Source: Vibrio astriarenae (GTDB taxonomy: Bacteria; Pseudomonadota; Gammaproteobacteria; Enterobacterales; Vibrionaceae). Taken from it: a stretch of 64,000 nucleotides of DNA. This document shows, one piece after another, positions 46,915 through 55,661 of the stretch. The DNA lies in assembly GCF_010587385.1 (NCBI RefSeq), contig NZ_CP047476.1, positions 930,001-994,000 of the forward strand. Reading direction: 5' to 3'. The notes beneath the pieces were generated by a model that was given only the letters and a program-made list of their open reading frames with translations, was not told the DNA's origin and searched no databases. Every line of letters begins with the position of its first letter. Positions within the stretch are counted from its first letter, which is position 1. Both the position numbers and the translations under genes were made by a program.

Positions 46915-48270
46915 CTAAAGGGCTTTTTGTGATGTCAGTGCATTCACGTCAATAAGGTCTTGCTCTGTCAGCTCGCCAGCAAGAAAACGCAGTTGTAAAG
47001 AGGCGATCAAGAAGTCAATCTGCGAGTTACTTAATTGCTGCCTTGCTTGGTACAACTGGGTGGTGGCATTCAGCACATCAACAATGGTGCGGTTGCCAAC
47101 CTCAAAGCCTTGCTCGGTTGCGACCAGTGCTGATTTCGCAGAGCGAACCGCCTGCTGGTAGGCACGTTCCGCACTTTCTAATGCGCGAAGATCTTTTTCA
47201 GTGCTGCGGATATCTCGCGTAACTTCACGCCAGGTTTGCTCTTGCAGTTGCAAAGATTGCTGGTATTGAATATTGGCTTGTTCAACCTTGCTGGTGGTGG
47301 CACCGCCGCGGTATACCGGCAGGCTCATCGCGATGCCGGCAAATAGGGTTGAGTTGTTATCAAGGTCGTTAAAGTCGCCCTTGCTGTCATTCATGCCGTT
47401 TGAGCGAGACTGTGAAGCGAATGCATAGCGGTACTCCGCGACGAGACCAAGGGTTGGCATATGACCCGCTTCAGCTAAAGCAATCTGCTCACGAGAAAGT
47501 GACACAAGCTGCTGTTGGATCTGCATCTGTGGATTTGCCTTCTGAGCTTTCTGTTCCCACTGACTGAATGTGGCTTTTGGTGCCTCAAACTGCACTTGCT
47601 CAAGGGCAAGTGGCAATACTGAGTCGTAGCTTTTTCCGGTCAGCTCATACAGCGCATCGAGGGCTTTATCGACACTATTTTCAGCAAAGATCACCGATGT
47701 CAACGACAGGTCATACTGAGCCTGAGTCTCTTTAACATCGTTCTCTGGCACTAGGCCATTAGCAAATCGGTGCTTCATCTGAGCCAGTTGCTCACCAATC
47801 GCCTCGAGATTGGCCTGCGCCTGTTTCAGACTTTCTTGCTGCTTAAATGCGTTTAGATAGCTAGCTGCCACATTGAGCTTTAGCCCTTCTAAGGCAACTT
47901 GATAGCTTACTTGAGTTAGCTGAGTGGTTTGCTCCGCCAAACGTGCGCTAGCATTGAGCTCGGAGTTATAAAGGTTTTGCCCTGCACGCAGTGATGCCTC
48001 AGCGCCTTGACCATCGGTTTCATTCATTGTGGTCCAATCGTTACGCAATGCGCCGTATTGCAGACCGGCATCGACTTGTGGTCGGTACAATCCTGAGATT
48101 TGCTCTTGCTGACGTTGCGCTCGTTCGATTTCGTAGGCTGCCGACTTTAGCTCTGGATTATTCTCCAGTGAGTCTTTATACAAGCTCGACAGGTTCACCG
48201 CGCTCGCATTCGCGTTAGCACAAAAGAGGGTCAAACTAATGCACAGAGACAAGATGTTTTTGTTGTTCAT
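46915..48270 (-). CDS. TolC-family outer-membrane efflux channel
   Basis: 451 residues with a signal peptide (MNNKNILSLCISLTLFCANANA). Two TolC-type repeats are rich in Ala/Gln coiled helices (SLYKDSLENNPELKSAAYEIERAQRQQEQISG near the start; VEQANIQYQQSLQLQEQTWREV in the second repeat), with GNRTIVDVLNATTQLYQAR near the end. It forms the trimeric exit duct. It is the first gene of the operon; no local repressor of the TetR type was found. Confidence 0.9.
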   Translation of the reverse strand: MNNKNILSLCISLTLFCANANASAVNLSSLYKDSLENNPELKSAAYEIERAQRQQEQISGLYRPQVDAGLQYGALRNDWTTMNETDGQGAEASLRAGQNLYNSELNASARLAEQTTQLTQVSYQVALEGLKLNVAASYLNAFKQQESLKQAQANLEAIGEQLAQMKHRFANGLVPENDVKETQAQYDLSLTSVIFAENSVDKALDALYELTGKSYDSVLPLALEQVQFEAPKATFSQWEQKAQKANPQMQIQQQLVSLSREQIALAEAGHMPTLGLVAEYRYAFASQSRSNGMNDSKGDFNDLDNNSTLFAGIAMSLPVYRGGATTSKVEQANIQYQQSLQLQEQTWREVTRDIRSTEKDLRALESAERAYQQAVRSAKSALVATEQGFEVGNRTIVDVLNATTQLYQARQQLSNSQIDFLIASLQLRFLAGELTEQDLIDVNALTSQKAL

Positions 48271-48427
48271 ACTGGTCGCCCATTTGGTGGTCTTGTATTC
48301 ATCAACCCATAGAGATTGATAAAAATGCTGGGCTATTTTTGCTTTTTGACCCGAAGAGCGAGAGTTTATGTGGAGCGTATTTTGTTTTTGATCATGAATT
48401 GACTGTGAAATGTGGCAAAATCGTGGA

Positions 48428-48445
48428 CAAGGTCCAGCTACCTTG
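48428..48445. repeat. Short inverted repeat in the divergent spacer
   Basis: CAAGGT-CCAGCT-ACCTTG, a 6-bp dyad between the TolC-type gene and the cold-shock-like gene; perhaps an operator. It lies about 33 bases before the latter's start. Confidence 0.35.
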
Positions 48446-48477
48446 GTATTTAATTAATTACTTATTAATTGAATTGA

Positions 48478-48693
48478 ATGAACATGTACCAGTTAAAAGC
48501 CCAAGTGACTTGGTTCAATCAGCAAAAGGGGTTCGGCTTTGCCGCGCCAGATATTGTCGCTATCGACGTGCTCATTGATGTGAGTTCGTTAGATACTCCA
48601 GACCTACAACTTTATGCGGGAGACCGTGTCTACGTTGAGGTTTCAAAGGATCACGATGGCCGCTTTCAAGCACATCGAGTCATCTTGCTTTAG
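48478..48693 (+). CDS. Divergent cold-shock-domain protein
   Basis: 71 residues with the outline of a cold-shock domain: VTWFNQQKGFGFAAPD contains RNP1 (KGFGF), and VLIDVSSLDTP replaces the canonical RNP2 (VFVHFS). The last strand (VYVEVSKDHDGRFQAHRVILL) also fits. It could bind RNA or single-stranded DNA. It has no strong ribosome site and opens a group of AT-rich genes; the AT-hook-like protein begins 12 bases after it, so they are probably co-transcribed. The family match is by eye. Confidence 0.65.
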   Translation: MNMYQLKAQVTWFNQQKGFGFAAPDIVAIDVLIDVSSLDTPDLQLYAGDRVYVEVSKDHDGRFQAHRVILL

Positions 48694-48705
48694 AACGGAA
48701 TTATT

Positions 48706-49695
48706 ATGACTACTATCGCAAAGCGAGGCCGTCCAAAACTGACAGAAACCGTCAAATTAGAACGAAAAGTAGCTTGTCAGTACATTAAGTTGATAGAACT
48801 ACGTAATCAATTCAATGTCAGCGTGCCTAAGTTGCATCCAACTTTGACTCCTAGTCAACAAAAAGCTCTTATCCAGCCAATATTTTCAGTAGCAGAAGAG
48901 TACAGATTTTGGTCTCAACTAGATAATGATTTACTGGCTATCCAACGGCACTCTTGCCCAAAAACTCGCTTCGATCAGTCGAGTGTTGAGATCTTGGCGC
49001 GACTGGACCAACTTATAATCAGCTATGAGCTGGTTATTTCGTCACGCCAACAGTTAGAGCAGCAAAGTTCACTTGCAGTACCTAATGATTTTGAGCTGTG
49101 GATTGAGCTTGTCAATCAGTTGAAACTTCAACCATTTGATACACAGACCCATCAACTATATCAGTTAGCCCGCTTTTTATATGGCTTACTGTATCCATCG
49201 TTTCAAATTGACCAAGTAAAACAGATTCGTACCATCATCCGTACCGTATTAGACCTAATTAAACACCATCGCTTGAGCATGGTTTATCACATTACCCCGC
49301 CTAATGTGACAGGTCGGCCTACGATTCCTTTACCAATACAGGTTGTTAGAGCAGAAGAAGAATTGATCACCCAGTTTAATAAGTTGAGTACTCTGTATAA
49401 GTTTCATCAACTTAAAATTCCAACCCCAAAATCGATCGCAGCTAAATATAGTGACGCACAGTTATCGACACTCGGACGTCCCAAGTTAAGTGAGCGCCAG
49501 AAACTTGAGCAAGCCATATTGAGAAGGGAAAAAGAGCTGATAGACCTGACTGACAAACACTCAGCTCAACCAGAACTTCAAAAAGTAACTGCGGCAAGAA
49601 GAGGCAGAAAACCAATGACCTACCAGGAAAGACACAAGAAACTGACTCAACAAATCACAACTTTAAAAACTCAACTACACCTTTTGCTAAAGTAA
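48706..49695 (+). CDS. Protein with four AT-hook-like motifs, function unknown
   Basis: 329 residues, basic, with no known domain recognised. Four GRP/GRK cores are spread along it: KRGRPKLTE (6-14), VTGRPTIPL (201-209), TLGRPKLSE (255-263) and ARRGRKPMT (297-305). Each is followed by a charged helix, and two are nearly identical (GRPKL[TS]E..KLE). Residues 15-195 are helical. AT-hooks bind the minor groove of AT-rich DNA, so a nucleoid- or silencing-type role is plausible. It is co-oriented with a cold-shock-like gene 12 bases upstream and the ToxR-like gene downstream. Confidence 0.6.
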   Translation: MTTIAKRGRPKLTETVKLERKVACQYIKLIELRNQFNVSVPKLHPTLTPSQQKALIQPIFSVAEEYRFWSQLDNDLLAIQRHSCPKTRFDQSSVEILARLDQLIISYELVISSRQQLEQQSSLAVPNDFELWIELVNQLKLQPFDTQTHQLYQLARFLYGLLYPSFQIDQVKQIRTIIRTVLDLIKHHRLSMVYHITPPNVTGRPTIPLPIQVVRAEEELITQFNKLSTLYKFHQLKIPTPKSIAAKYSDAQLSTLGRPKLSERQKLEQAILRREKELIDLTDKHSAQPELQKVTAARRGRKPMTYQERHKKLTQQITTLKTQLHLLLK

Positions 49696-49857
49696 GTCGA
49701 TATACCACACAAATGTGGAGGTATAAACTGAGGAGCGTGAGTTGTTTATAGACCACTAAAACAATCAACATATTGACGTACTAATAACATTCTATATTAT
49801 TAGCCAACTTCTGTGGGCAATCGCAAATAAATAACACTCTACTGAATATTAGATCCA

Positions 49858-50589
49858 ATGAGCTATTACTTGTTAAACCAGTCAGTTATCTATGATGGAC
49901 TTACAGGGAAGCTTGTATCACTAAGGAATGGTCAACATCATCAACTACGCTCTAACGAGTGGAAGTTGTTACAACTGCTCATTGACAATGCTGGACTCGA
50001 CATGACTGTCCCACAGATCTTAGAGTCTGTTTGGAAAGGCAGACGCGCTAAATCCAGTGTTGTTACTGCAATCAAGAACCTGCGTCATCAACTAGATGAT
50101 AGAGTTGATTCCCCTAGTTTCATTCAAACTCAGGTAATGTCCGGTTATGTATTTATCGCTCAGGCGGAAATAATAACTCAGCGAGATGTAAAGCGATTAC
50201 TGGCTCCACATCGCTCACACTGGATTCGTATTGTCTCACGCTTTCATCATATCCGATGGCAATTGGCTTGTTATTTGGCTAATGCCGCATGTCTAGCTGT
50301 CATCGTGCTTACCAGCCTGTCTCTATTTCGTCTAGGTGCATTTGATCAATATGTTACGATGAGGCAAAGCACAAGGGTAGTTCCAATGATAATCGCTACG
50401 CCGAACGGTGAAGCACCAAACAAACGAGCCATTAGGATATGTAACTCATTGCTTTTCGACGCAGAGCAAACATCTCGGTTATACCAATTACCGGTAGCAC
50501 CCGAAATTACCTCACCTCACCCAAGTTTGACTTGGTCTACTCATAATCGTGATTTATTAAAATGCCATCTACCACACATAAATTCATAA
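49858..50589 (+). CDS. ToxR/VtrA-like membrane-bound winged-helix regulator
   Basis: 243 residues. An N-terminal OmpR/ToxR-type winged helix (about 5-103: LLNQSVIYDGLTGKLVSL, then LRSNEWKLLQLLIDNAG, then SSVVTAIKNLRHQLDD and SGYVFIA) is followed by a linker and one membrane segment (about 135-157). A short periplasmic domain (160-243) has two cysteines (195 and 236) that could form a disulfide, as in ToxR. The next gene overlaps by 28 bases and encodes a ToxS-like partner. It probably senses an envelope signal and binds DNA while in the membrane. Targets are unknown; the nearby porin is the first candidate. Confidence 0.8.
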   Translation: MSYYLLNQSVIYDGLTGKLVSLRNGQHHQLRSNEWKLLQLLIDNAGLDMTVPQILESVWKGRRAKSSVVTAIKNLRHQLDDRVDSPSFIQTQVMSGYVFIAQAEIITQRDVKRLLAPHRSHWIRIVSRFHHIRWQLACYLANAACLAVIVLTSLSLFRLGAFDQYVTMRQSTRVVPMIIATPNGEAPNKRAIRICNSLLFDAEQTSRLYQLPVAPEITSPHPSLTWSTHNRDLLKCHLPHINS

Positions 50590-51113
50590 CCATATTGCTG
50601 TTTCTGGTTGCAATTGGCTTATGTATCTTTAATGAGGCTTATCGTAGTGCTCATCCTCTTTCCAAGGTCAATGTTGGCACCACATGGGGCTTTGTTCATC
50701 GTGGCTATCCTAGCCAGTTTGGTTATTTGAGTAATTATTGGGATCTGAGGGTCGTTGAAACTCATGGTCAAATCTATATTGATACCGACACGCGAATTTA
50801 TGCTCTTGCTTTTAAACTGTATAACTCTGAGAAAATGATTGGCGAGTTTTCCATACAATTTAACGTTGATTGGGAACTTAAAGAAAATTACCTTTACGTG
50901 TCAGTTCTGGAGCAGAGTATCCAAATCAACTATGTATCTGAAGGCTTTGATATTGAGCCAGTTCGAGGAATGTTGATCGATTTCATCCATGATATTTCTA
51001 AGTCCCCTAGAGAGCTGATTTCCAAGACCAATCAGGAACTGGTTTTCGATATTCCATACTTGGGTATAACTCGAACTAAGCGACTTCCTGAACCAACGTT
51101 GATCCAATTTTAA
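50562..51113 (+). CDS. ToxS/VtrC-like periplasmic partner protein
   Basis: 183 residues with an N-terminal membrane anchor (residues 8-24, FITILLFLVAIGLCIFN) and a periplasmic domain. The stretch FNVDWELKENYLYVSVLEQSIQI resembles the ToxS segment GEWEVSDNYLLLTPTDFKDI, and FDIEPVRGMLIDFIHDISKSPRELI resembles its following helix. ToxS stabilises ToxR, and VtrC forms a bile-salt-binding barrel with VtrA. The 28-base overlap with the regulator gene is typical of such pairs. The match is from memory and by eye. Confidence 0.7.
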   Translation: MPSTTHKFITILLFLVAIGLCIFNEAYRSAHPLSKVNVGTTWGFVHRGYPSQFGYLSNYWDLRVVETHGQIYIDTDTRIYALAFKLYNSEKMIGEFSIQFNVDWELKENYLYVSVLEQSIQINYVSEGFDIEPVRGMLIDFIHDISKSPRELISKTNQELVFDIPYLGITRTKRLPEPTLIQF

Positions 51114-51142
51114 ACTCACCTACGCGTGAGTGTTTACTTATC
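51112..51142 (+). terminator. Weak terminator after the ToxS-like gene
   Basis: CTCAC-CTACGC-GTGAG with flanking A and T bases follows the stop codon at 51113. The stem is short, so this is tentative. Confidence 0.45.
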
Positions 51143-51523
51143 TCTATTACTATACAACTTCAATCAATTAGGAAAAATTTACCCTAGCAAACACACTAAC
51201 ACACTGTTAGTCATCTACTACTTTACTTTTACTTCGACCTTCCTCATTGTTTTCACCGGTGCGCAAAACCTCCCTTTTCTCTTGGCTATCACTTCCTCTT
51301 CTATCTTTCGATTGCTTCATTTTCTTACCCAATATTGCCAAATACATCACATAACTGTTCTTAGCAAATCGAACCAACGAGTGAAACGTCAAATAAAATA
51401 AATAAACTTAGATGAATGGCCATATAAAACAACAACATAAACACAAATATAAAAAAAAGTAATTTAGTTTTTCCGTGGCACATTACTTTAACCTGCCCCC
51501 CTAACTCCGGCTAGGTGACGTAT
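51143..51523. other. AT-rich intergenic stretch
   Basis: About 380 bases, very AT-rich, between the ToxS-like gene and the 172-residue protein. Short open frames exist on both strands, but none has a good ribosome site or family match. AGGTGA at 51513-51518 is the ribosome site of the next gene. Promoters are likely but were not resolved. Confidence 0.5.
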
Positions 51524-52042
51524 ATGTTTGTTTTAAATAGTCCCAAAGTTAGCGATCTCACTTGGCTAATGCAGGACATTATTCGTAGCGTCAGGGAAGA
51601 CCAAATAGCAATACTGCCCAAGGAACGGGTATCCATCACTGCACAAATTGACTCATTGATTGAGCAGACTGAGGGAGCTGAGCAATACCTTCATTCCGAT
51701 CTTAATAATGCTTTAAAGCTCTTAGAGCGGATCTCGATCGTGGTCAACTTACATCGATACGCTCACCTGGCTATCCAAATTAATCGGGCAAGAGCGCTGA
51801 TCAATTCGTTGATCGCTAATCAAGACACTAAACCGTCTGCATGTACCAACCTGCTGGCTGCCTATTTGAGTACTCACGGCATCATCACAAATCAGGCTGA
51901 ACTGTATTGTGGAAACAAAGCCAGTATCACATCAGCTTATCAGACCGGCACCCTCACACTCAGTGAAGCGATTGACGCCTTTGAGGCTATTGTCGCGTGC
52001 AGTAACAAATTACAGATAAGCCAATTATCTCGAGCTTGTTAG
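51524..52042 (+). CDS. Helical protein of unknown function upstream of the porin
   Basis: About 172 residues from the ATG at 51524, five bases after AGGTGA; the GTG at 51515 is part of that site. No signal peptide or membrane segment was seen. It is mostly helical (SDLTWLMQDIIRSVREDQIAIL; SDLNNALKLLERISIVVNLHRYAHLAIQINRARALINSL) with three cysteines in the last 65 residues. No family was recognised. The porin gene begins 25 bases after it, so the two are probably one transcript; a cytoplasmic regulatory or adaptor role is only a guess. Confidence 0.6.
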   Translation: MFVLNSPKVSDLTWLMQDIIRSVREDQIAILPKERVSITAQIDSLIEQTEGAEQYLHSDLNNALKLLERISIVVNLHRYAHLAIQINRARALINSLIANQDTKPSACTNLLAAYLSTHGIITNQAELYCGNKASITSAYQTGTLTLSEAIDAFEAIVACSNKLQISQLSRAC

Positions 52043-52067
52043 CTATCATATAAAAGGAAATTCACCC

Positions 52068-53258
52068 ATGACCAAAGCAGTTCGCTTTCTCCCCTTACCC
52101 CTTATCATCATGAGCGCTAGCAGTGTCGCTAGCACGGGCTTTAACCACACTCTCACCGGAGACTGGGCCGGTATACGCTCTGATCTAAATGCCAATGGCT
52201 TTAACTTCGATATCGAGTACACGAATACACTCCAATCTGTTGTTGCTGGTAGCGAGCAGAAGGATCTCAATAACTCTCATCGATTCGATATGATCACTAG
52301 CCTAGACCTTGAAAAAATGGGACTTTGGGAAGGTGGCAAGTTGACCACTCAATTGGTTGCACGCGGTGGCACAGCCAATGACTTCGGTTACACTGGCCTG
52401 TCAGCACCTAACGCTGGTCAATATGGTCACGATGAAGATGTGTTTATCTCCTCTTTGTTCTATACCCATCAGTTTTCGTCGGCAACTAACATGCACATCG
52501 GTAAAATCGATGCCTTTGAGCTGCTAAGAAATGCACCATTCTTTGGCGGAGCAACGCGTCATGGCTTTTTGAATCTTGCCTTTGCTGCGCCACCAAGTGG
52601 GGTTACACCTCCGTCTTTCGTCGGCGCGATTGCCAACCACACTATCGATAACTGGCGCCTTAGCGGAATGATTTACGATCCGCGTGACCGTTATACCGAT
52701 AGCCTTGATATGAGTGGTCTGTTTGAAGATGGGGTGAATGTCAACCTGTCTGCGACCTACAATACCGATTGGTTTAACCGCAGCAGCTCTATCTCAACCT
52801 CGCTTACCTACAGCACAGAAGAAGGCACCGACTTCAGTGATTTAAGTGCTACTGCCCAGTACAAGTACAACGCTCGTGTGCAGGTAAATCATAACCTGGT
52901 AGAGCGTGATGGCGACAGTTGGGGTTTATACCTGCGTGCTGCGCTGGCTGATGGCAATCCGAACATTATCGATGGTACCTTTGTTGGCGGCCTAGGTGGT
53001 AGTGCCCTGTTCTTCGATAGACCAATGGATACTTGGGGCCTAGGTTACTACTACTATGATCTTTCGAACGCTCTCCAAGATAGCATCAACCACATATCAC
53101 CGGAACTTGCTCAGGATGAAAGTGGCTTTGAAGCTTTCTACGCTTACCAAGCAATGCCGTGGCTTACGCTAACAGGTGACATCCAGTATGTTGTCCCAGC
53201 CCTAAGCACCGACTCAGCGGCATGGGTAGCAGGTCTGCGCACCAATATCCGTTTCTAA
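52068..53258 (+). CDS. OprB-family carbohydrate-selective porin
   Basis: 396 residues with a signal peptide (cleavage after about residue 22, SSVAS). The OprB pattern is clear: LTGDWAGIRSDLNANGFNFDIEYTN at the mature start, LEKMGLWEGGKLTTQL, and a final barrel strand ending in RTNIRF. OprB porins let sugars cross the outer membrane. It follows the 172-residue gene by 25 bases and ends in a strong terminator. Because ToxR controls porins in Vibrio, the upstream ToxR-like pair is a candidate regulator. Confidence 0.85.
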   Translation: MTKAVRFLPLPLIIMSASSVASTGFNHTLTGDWAGIRSDLNANGFNFDIEYTNTLQSVVAGSEQKDLNNSHRFDMITSLDLEKMGLWEGGKLTTQLVARGGTANDFGYTGLSAPNAGQYGHDEDVFISSLFYTHQFSSATNMHIGKIDAFELLRNAPFFGGATRHGFLNLAFAAPPSGVTPPSFVGAIANHTIDNWRLSGMIYDPRDRYTDSLDMSGLFEDGVNVNLSATYNTDWFNRSSSISTSLTYSTEEGTDFSDLSATAQYKYNARVQVNHNLVERDGDSWGLYLRAALADGNPNIIDGTFVGGLGGSALFFDRPMDTWGLGYYYYDLSNALQDSINHISPELAQDESGFEAFYAYQAMPWLTLTGDIQYVVPALSTDSAAWVAGLRTNIRF

Positions 53259-53285
53259 GGCTATTGGCTCAATCATAACCCATAT

Positions 53286-53313
53286 AGAGTGACCACACGG
53301 TCACTCTTTTTTT
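53286..53313 (+). terminator. Intrinsic terminator after the porin gene
   Basis: A perfect 9-bp stem (AGAGTGACC with GGTCACTCT, ACAC loop) followed by seven T's. Confidence 0.93.
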
Positions 53314-54169
53314 GGCTTGCTTCAAGCTTCCCCCTTTCAGCCTCAATGATCTTGCATTACCTAGAGCACTAGACCTGCCAATACACACGTTTTAGACTTG
53401 CTAGCATCGACTCTAGTGCCAATTAGCACTATTCATCATAGTAATTATGTTGCCGATGGAACTGTAGACACCTAAGTATATCACCTGAATCTAAACAACA
53501 TTTTAGGATTGAACTCTGAGTCCGTAAGCTAATTATTGACCAAGATTTTTTAGTAAGTAATTTAAAAACCCTAAAGTAATTACAATCTATATCACTGTAT
53601 TATCAAGTCAATGTTATTGCATTTTATTTCTATCAATAAACACATAATCATCTAGTACAAAAAACAATATCCAATCAACCCCTACATCTGTTCGCCGCTA
53701 GAAAATCAATATTATTTAGCACAATTAAAAAACAGCCCCACCATTAAAAACCCTTAGGTTAATCATCAAGATCATATTTATGACACATTTAATTATTTAC
53801 ATATTAAATCTTACGATAGATATATAGAAAAACACTCATCCCTGTTTAGTTACATTTGTTACACTTTCTTAGTGCATAACAATTCCGATATCTAAGATTT
53901 CACTATTGATAATAGTGAGCCGCCTCTCAGAATTACACAACAAATTCTGATGCAGCACACTTTTTACTCTGAGCAAAATTAGATCAAACCTTTTTACAAC
54001 AATAACTTATGTTAAGGCCTGGTTTGGTGGTGGATTTTTAAACCTATAGAATATTCGAATAACTATTTCGCTTTAACCGATGCAACCAAAGTCTTTGCTT
54101 ACAAATTATCACACTTTGACACAACTCTAAGGTATTAAATCCTGCTATTCGGACTAACCTAGGCATGTC

Positions 54170-54214
54170 TTGAATTAAGGCGGAATTTATCTCCACAATG
54201 CCATCTTAATTCAA
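54170..54214 (+). promoter_or_regulatory. Leader hairpin 1 upstream of the ATPase operon
   Basis: TTGAATTAAG (54170-54179) pairs perfectly with CTTAATTCAA (54205-54214). Bases inside the 25-base loop can pair further (GGA with TCC). No T-tract follows, so it is not a plain terminator. Confidence 0.5.
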
Positions 54215-54226
54215 TGACCAACTAAT

Positions 54227-54256
54227 CAGTTATTTTAATAACAAGCTAAATAACTG
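54227..54256 (+). promoter_or_regulatory. Leader hairpin 2 upstream of the ATPase operon
   Basis: CAGTTATTT (54227-54235) pairs perfectly with AAATAACTG (54248-54256) around a 12-base loop, ending about 25 bases before the ribosome site of the first ATPase gene. Confidence 0.5.
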
Positions 54257-54293
54257 AAAAACTCTTCCTTTAAGTAGTAATCAAGGAACTGTG

Positions 54294-55658
54294 ATGTCGC
54301 AGAGTCTTTTAAGATACACCAACATACTAAGTATTGTTGGTGATTTGATTAAGGTAGAAGTACCCAAACTTAATAGTGAAAATGCCACAGCCAAATATGG
54401 CGATCTTGCGATGATTGAGCAAGATGGTGAGAACTATTCATTAGCTCAAATCATTAAGATTGATAATGAAGAAGTCTCATTGCAGGTATTTGCAGGCTGT
54501 AAAGGTCTATCGACCAATGCCGCAGTCTGTTTTCTAGATCAGCCGATGAAGGTGACTTACTCACCGAACATTCTTGGTCGTATTTTCAACGGTGCAGGTC
54601 ATGCTATCGATAATGGACCTGAGCTCGAGACCGATCCCAAGGTTGAGATCGATGGCCCATCGGTCAACCCTGTCCGTCGTACACTGGCTTCACGTATGGT
54701 GCGAACCAACGTGCCAATGATTGACGTATTTAACACCCTCGTTGAATCACAGAAAATCCCAGTATTCTCGGTTGCGGGTGAGCCGTACAACAAGTTCCTA
54801 TCTCGAATTGCGATTCAGGCAGAAGCGGACGTGGTTGTGTTCGCAGGCATGGGTCTTATTTACGATGATTACCATTTCTTCAAAACCCAGTTTGAAGAGG
54901 CCGGTGTTTCCTCGCGCACAGTGATGTTTGTTAACCAAGCCTCCGACCCAACTGTTGAACGTCTGCTTGCTCCCGACATGGCGCTATCCGTGGCTGAACA
55001 CTTTGCAGTGGGTGAGAGCAAAAACGTGCTCGTTTTGCTTACCGATATGACCTCGTATGCGGATGCGATGAAAGAGATTGGTGTCTCTATGGACAAGATC
55101 CCTTCGAACCGCGGTTATATGGGTGATTTGTACTCACAGCTTGCTAAGCGTTACGAAAAAGCCTGTGACTACAAGGGCGCAGGCTCAGTGACTCTGCTTG
55201 CTGTTACGACGATGCCAGGCAACGACGTTACACACCCAGTACCAGATAACACCGGCTACATCACGGAAGGTCAGTTCTACCTTCACGATGGCGTCATTGA
55301 TCCGTTTGGCTCTCTATCTCGCCTGAAACAGATGGTTGTCGGTAAGCAGACTCGTGAAGATCACGGTGCGCTGATGGATGCCCTGATCCGCTTGTATTCT
55401 GAGGCCGTTGAAGCAAAGCAGAAAGAGGCGATGGCGTTTGAGCTTTCTGATTACGACCGCAAAACCCTTAAGTACGGCGATCTGTTCAAGAAAAACTTTA
55501 TGACGCTGGATGTCGATATGTCGCTGGAAGATGCCCTCGACCTTGGCTGGAAGATCCTTGCAGACTGCTTTGAAGCGGAAGAAACACTGATCAAAGACAG
55601 CTTGCTTGAGCACTACTGGCCATCAAACCAAACTTCCCCTGTTGAAGCGGAGGTTTAA
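54294..55658 (+). CDS. ntpB: V/A-type ATPase subunit B (regulatory, non-catalytic)
   Basis: About 454 residues from the ATG at 54294, six bases after AAGGA; an overlapping GTG at 54291 is less likely. It is a V/A-type B subunit: the P-loop is replaced by SVAGEPYNKFLSRI, as in non-catalytic subunits, and ILLTDMTSYADAMKEI-type and PDNTGYITEGQFYL stretches are conserved. It alternates with subunit A in the cytoplasmic hexamer. Here it is the first gene, whereas in chlamydial and spirochaetal operons it follows A. Confidence 0.93.
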   Translation: MSQSLLRYTNILSIVGDLIKVEVPKLNSENATAKYGDLAMIEQDGENYSLAQIIKIDNEEVSLQVFAGCKGLSTNAAVCFLDQPMKVTYSPNILGRIFNGAGHAIDNGPELETDPKVEIDGPSVNPVRRTLASRMVRTNVPMIDVFNTLVESQKIPVFSVAGEPYNKFLSRIAIQAEADVVVFAGMGLIYDDYHFFKTQFEEAGVSSRTVMFVNQASDPTVERLLAPDMALSVAEHFAVGESKNVLVLLTDMTSYADAMKEIGVSMDKIPSNRGYMGDLYSQLAKRYEKACDYKGAGSVTLLAVTTMPGNDVTHPVPDNTGYITEGQFYLHDGVIDPFGSLSRLKQMVVGKQTREDHGALMDALIRLYSEAVEAKQKEAMAFELSDYDRKTLKYGDLFKKNFMTLDVDMSLEDALDLGWKILADCFEAEETLIKDSLLEHYWPSNQTSPVEAEV

Positions 55659-55661
55659 TCG

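Larger units (their letters stand above)
53314..54293. other. Long gene-free leader upstream of the V-type ATPase operon
   Basis: About 980 AT-rich bases with no credible open frame on either strand. The last 130 bases contain two inverted repeats. The length is unusual for this compact window and suggests multiple promoters, a long regulated leader or a small RNA; the sequence alone does not decide. Confidence 0.6.

Noticed and set aside
48339..48578. A 79-codon frame overlapping the cold-shock-like gene
   Set aside because: It overlaps a better supported gene in another frame and has no recognisable domain.
51126..51401. A 91-codon plus-strand frame with a hydrophobic middle, and a 61-codon minus-strand frame across it
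   Set aside because: No ribosome site, very AT-rich composition, no family likeness, and the frame starts inside a hairpin; most likely chance.
54116..54133. TTGACA followed by TATTAAAT upstream of the ATPase operon as a sigma-70 promoter
   Set aside because: The spacing (about 11 bases) is far from the usual 16-18, so it was not called.
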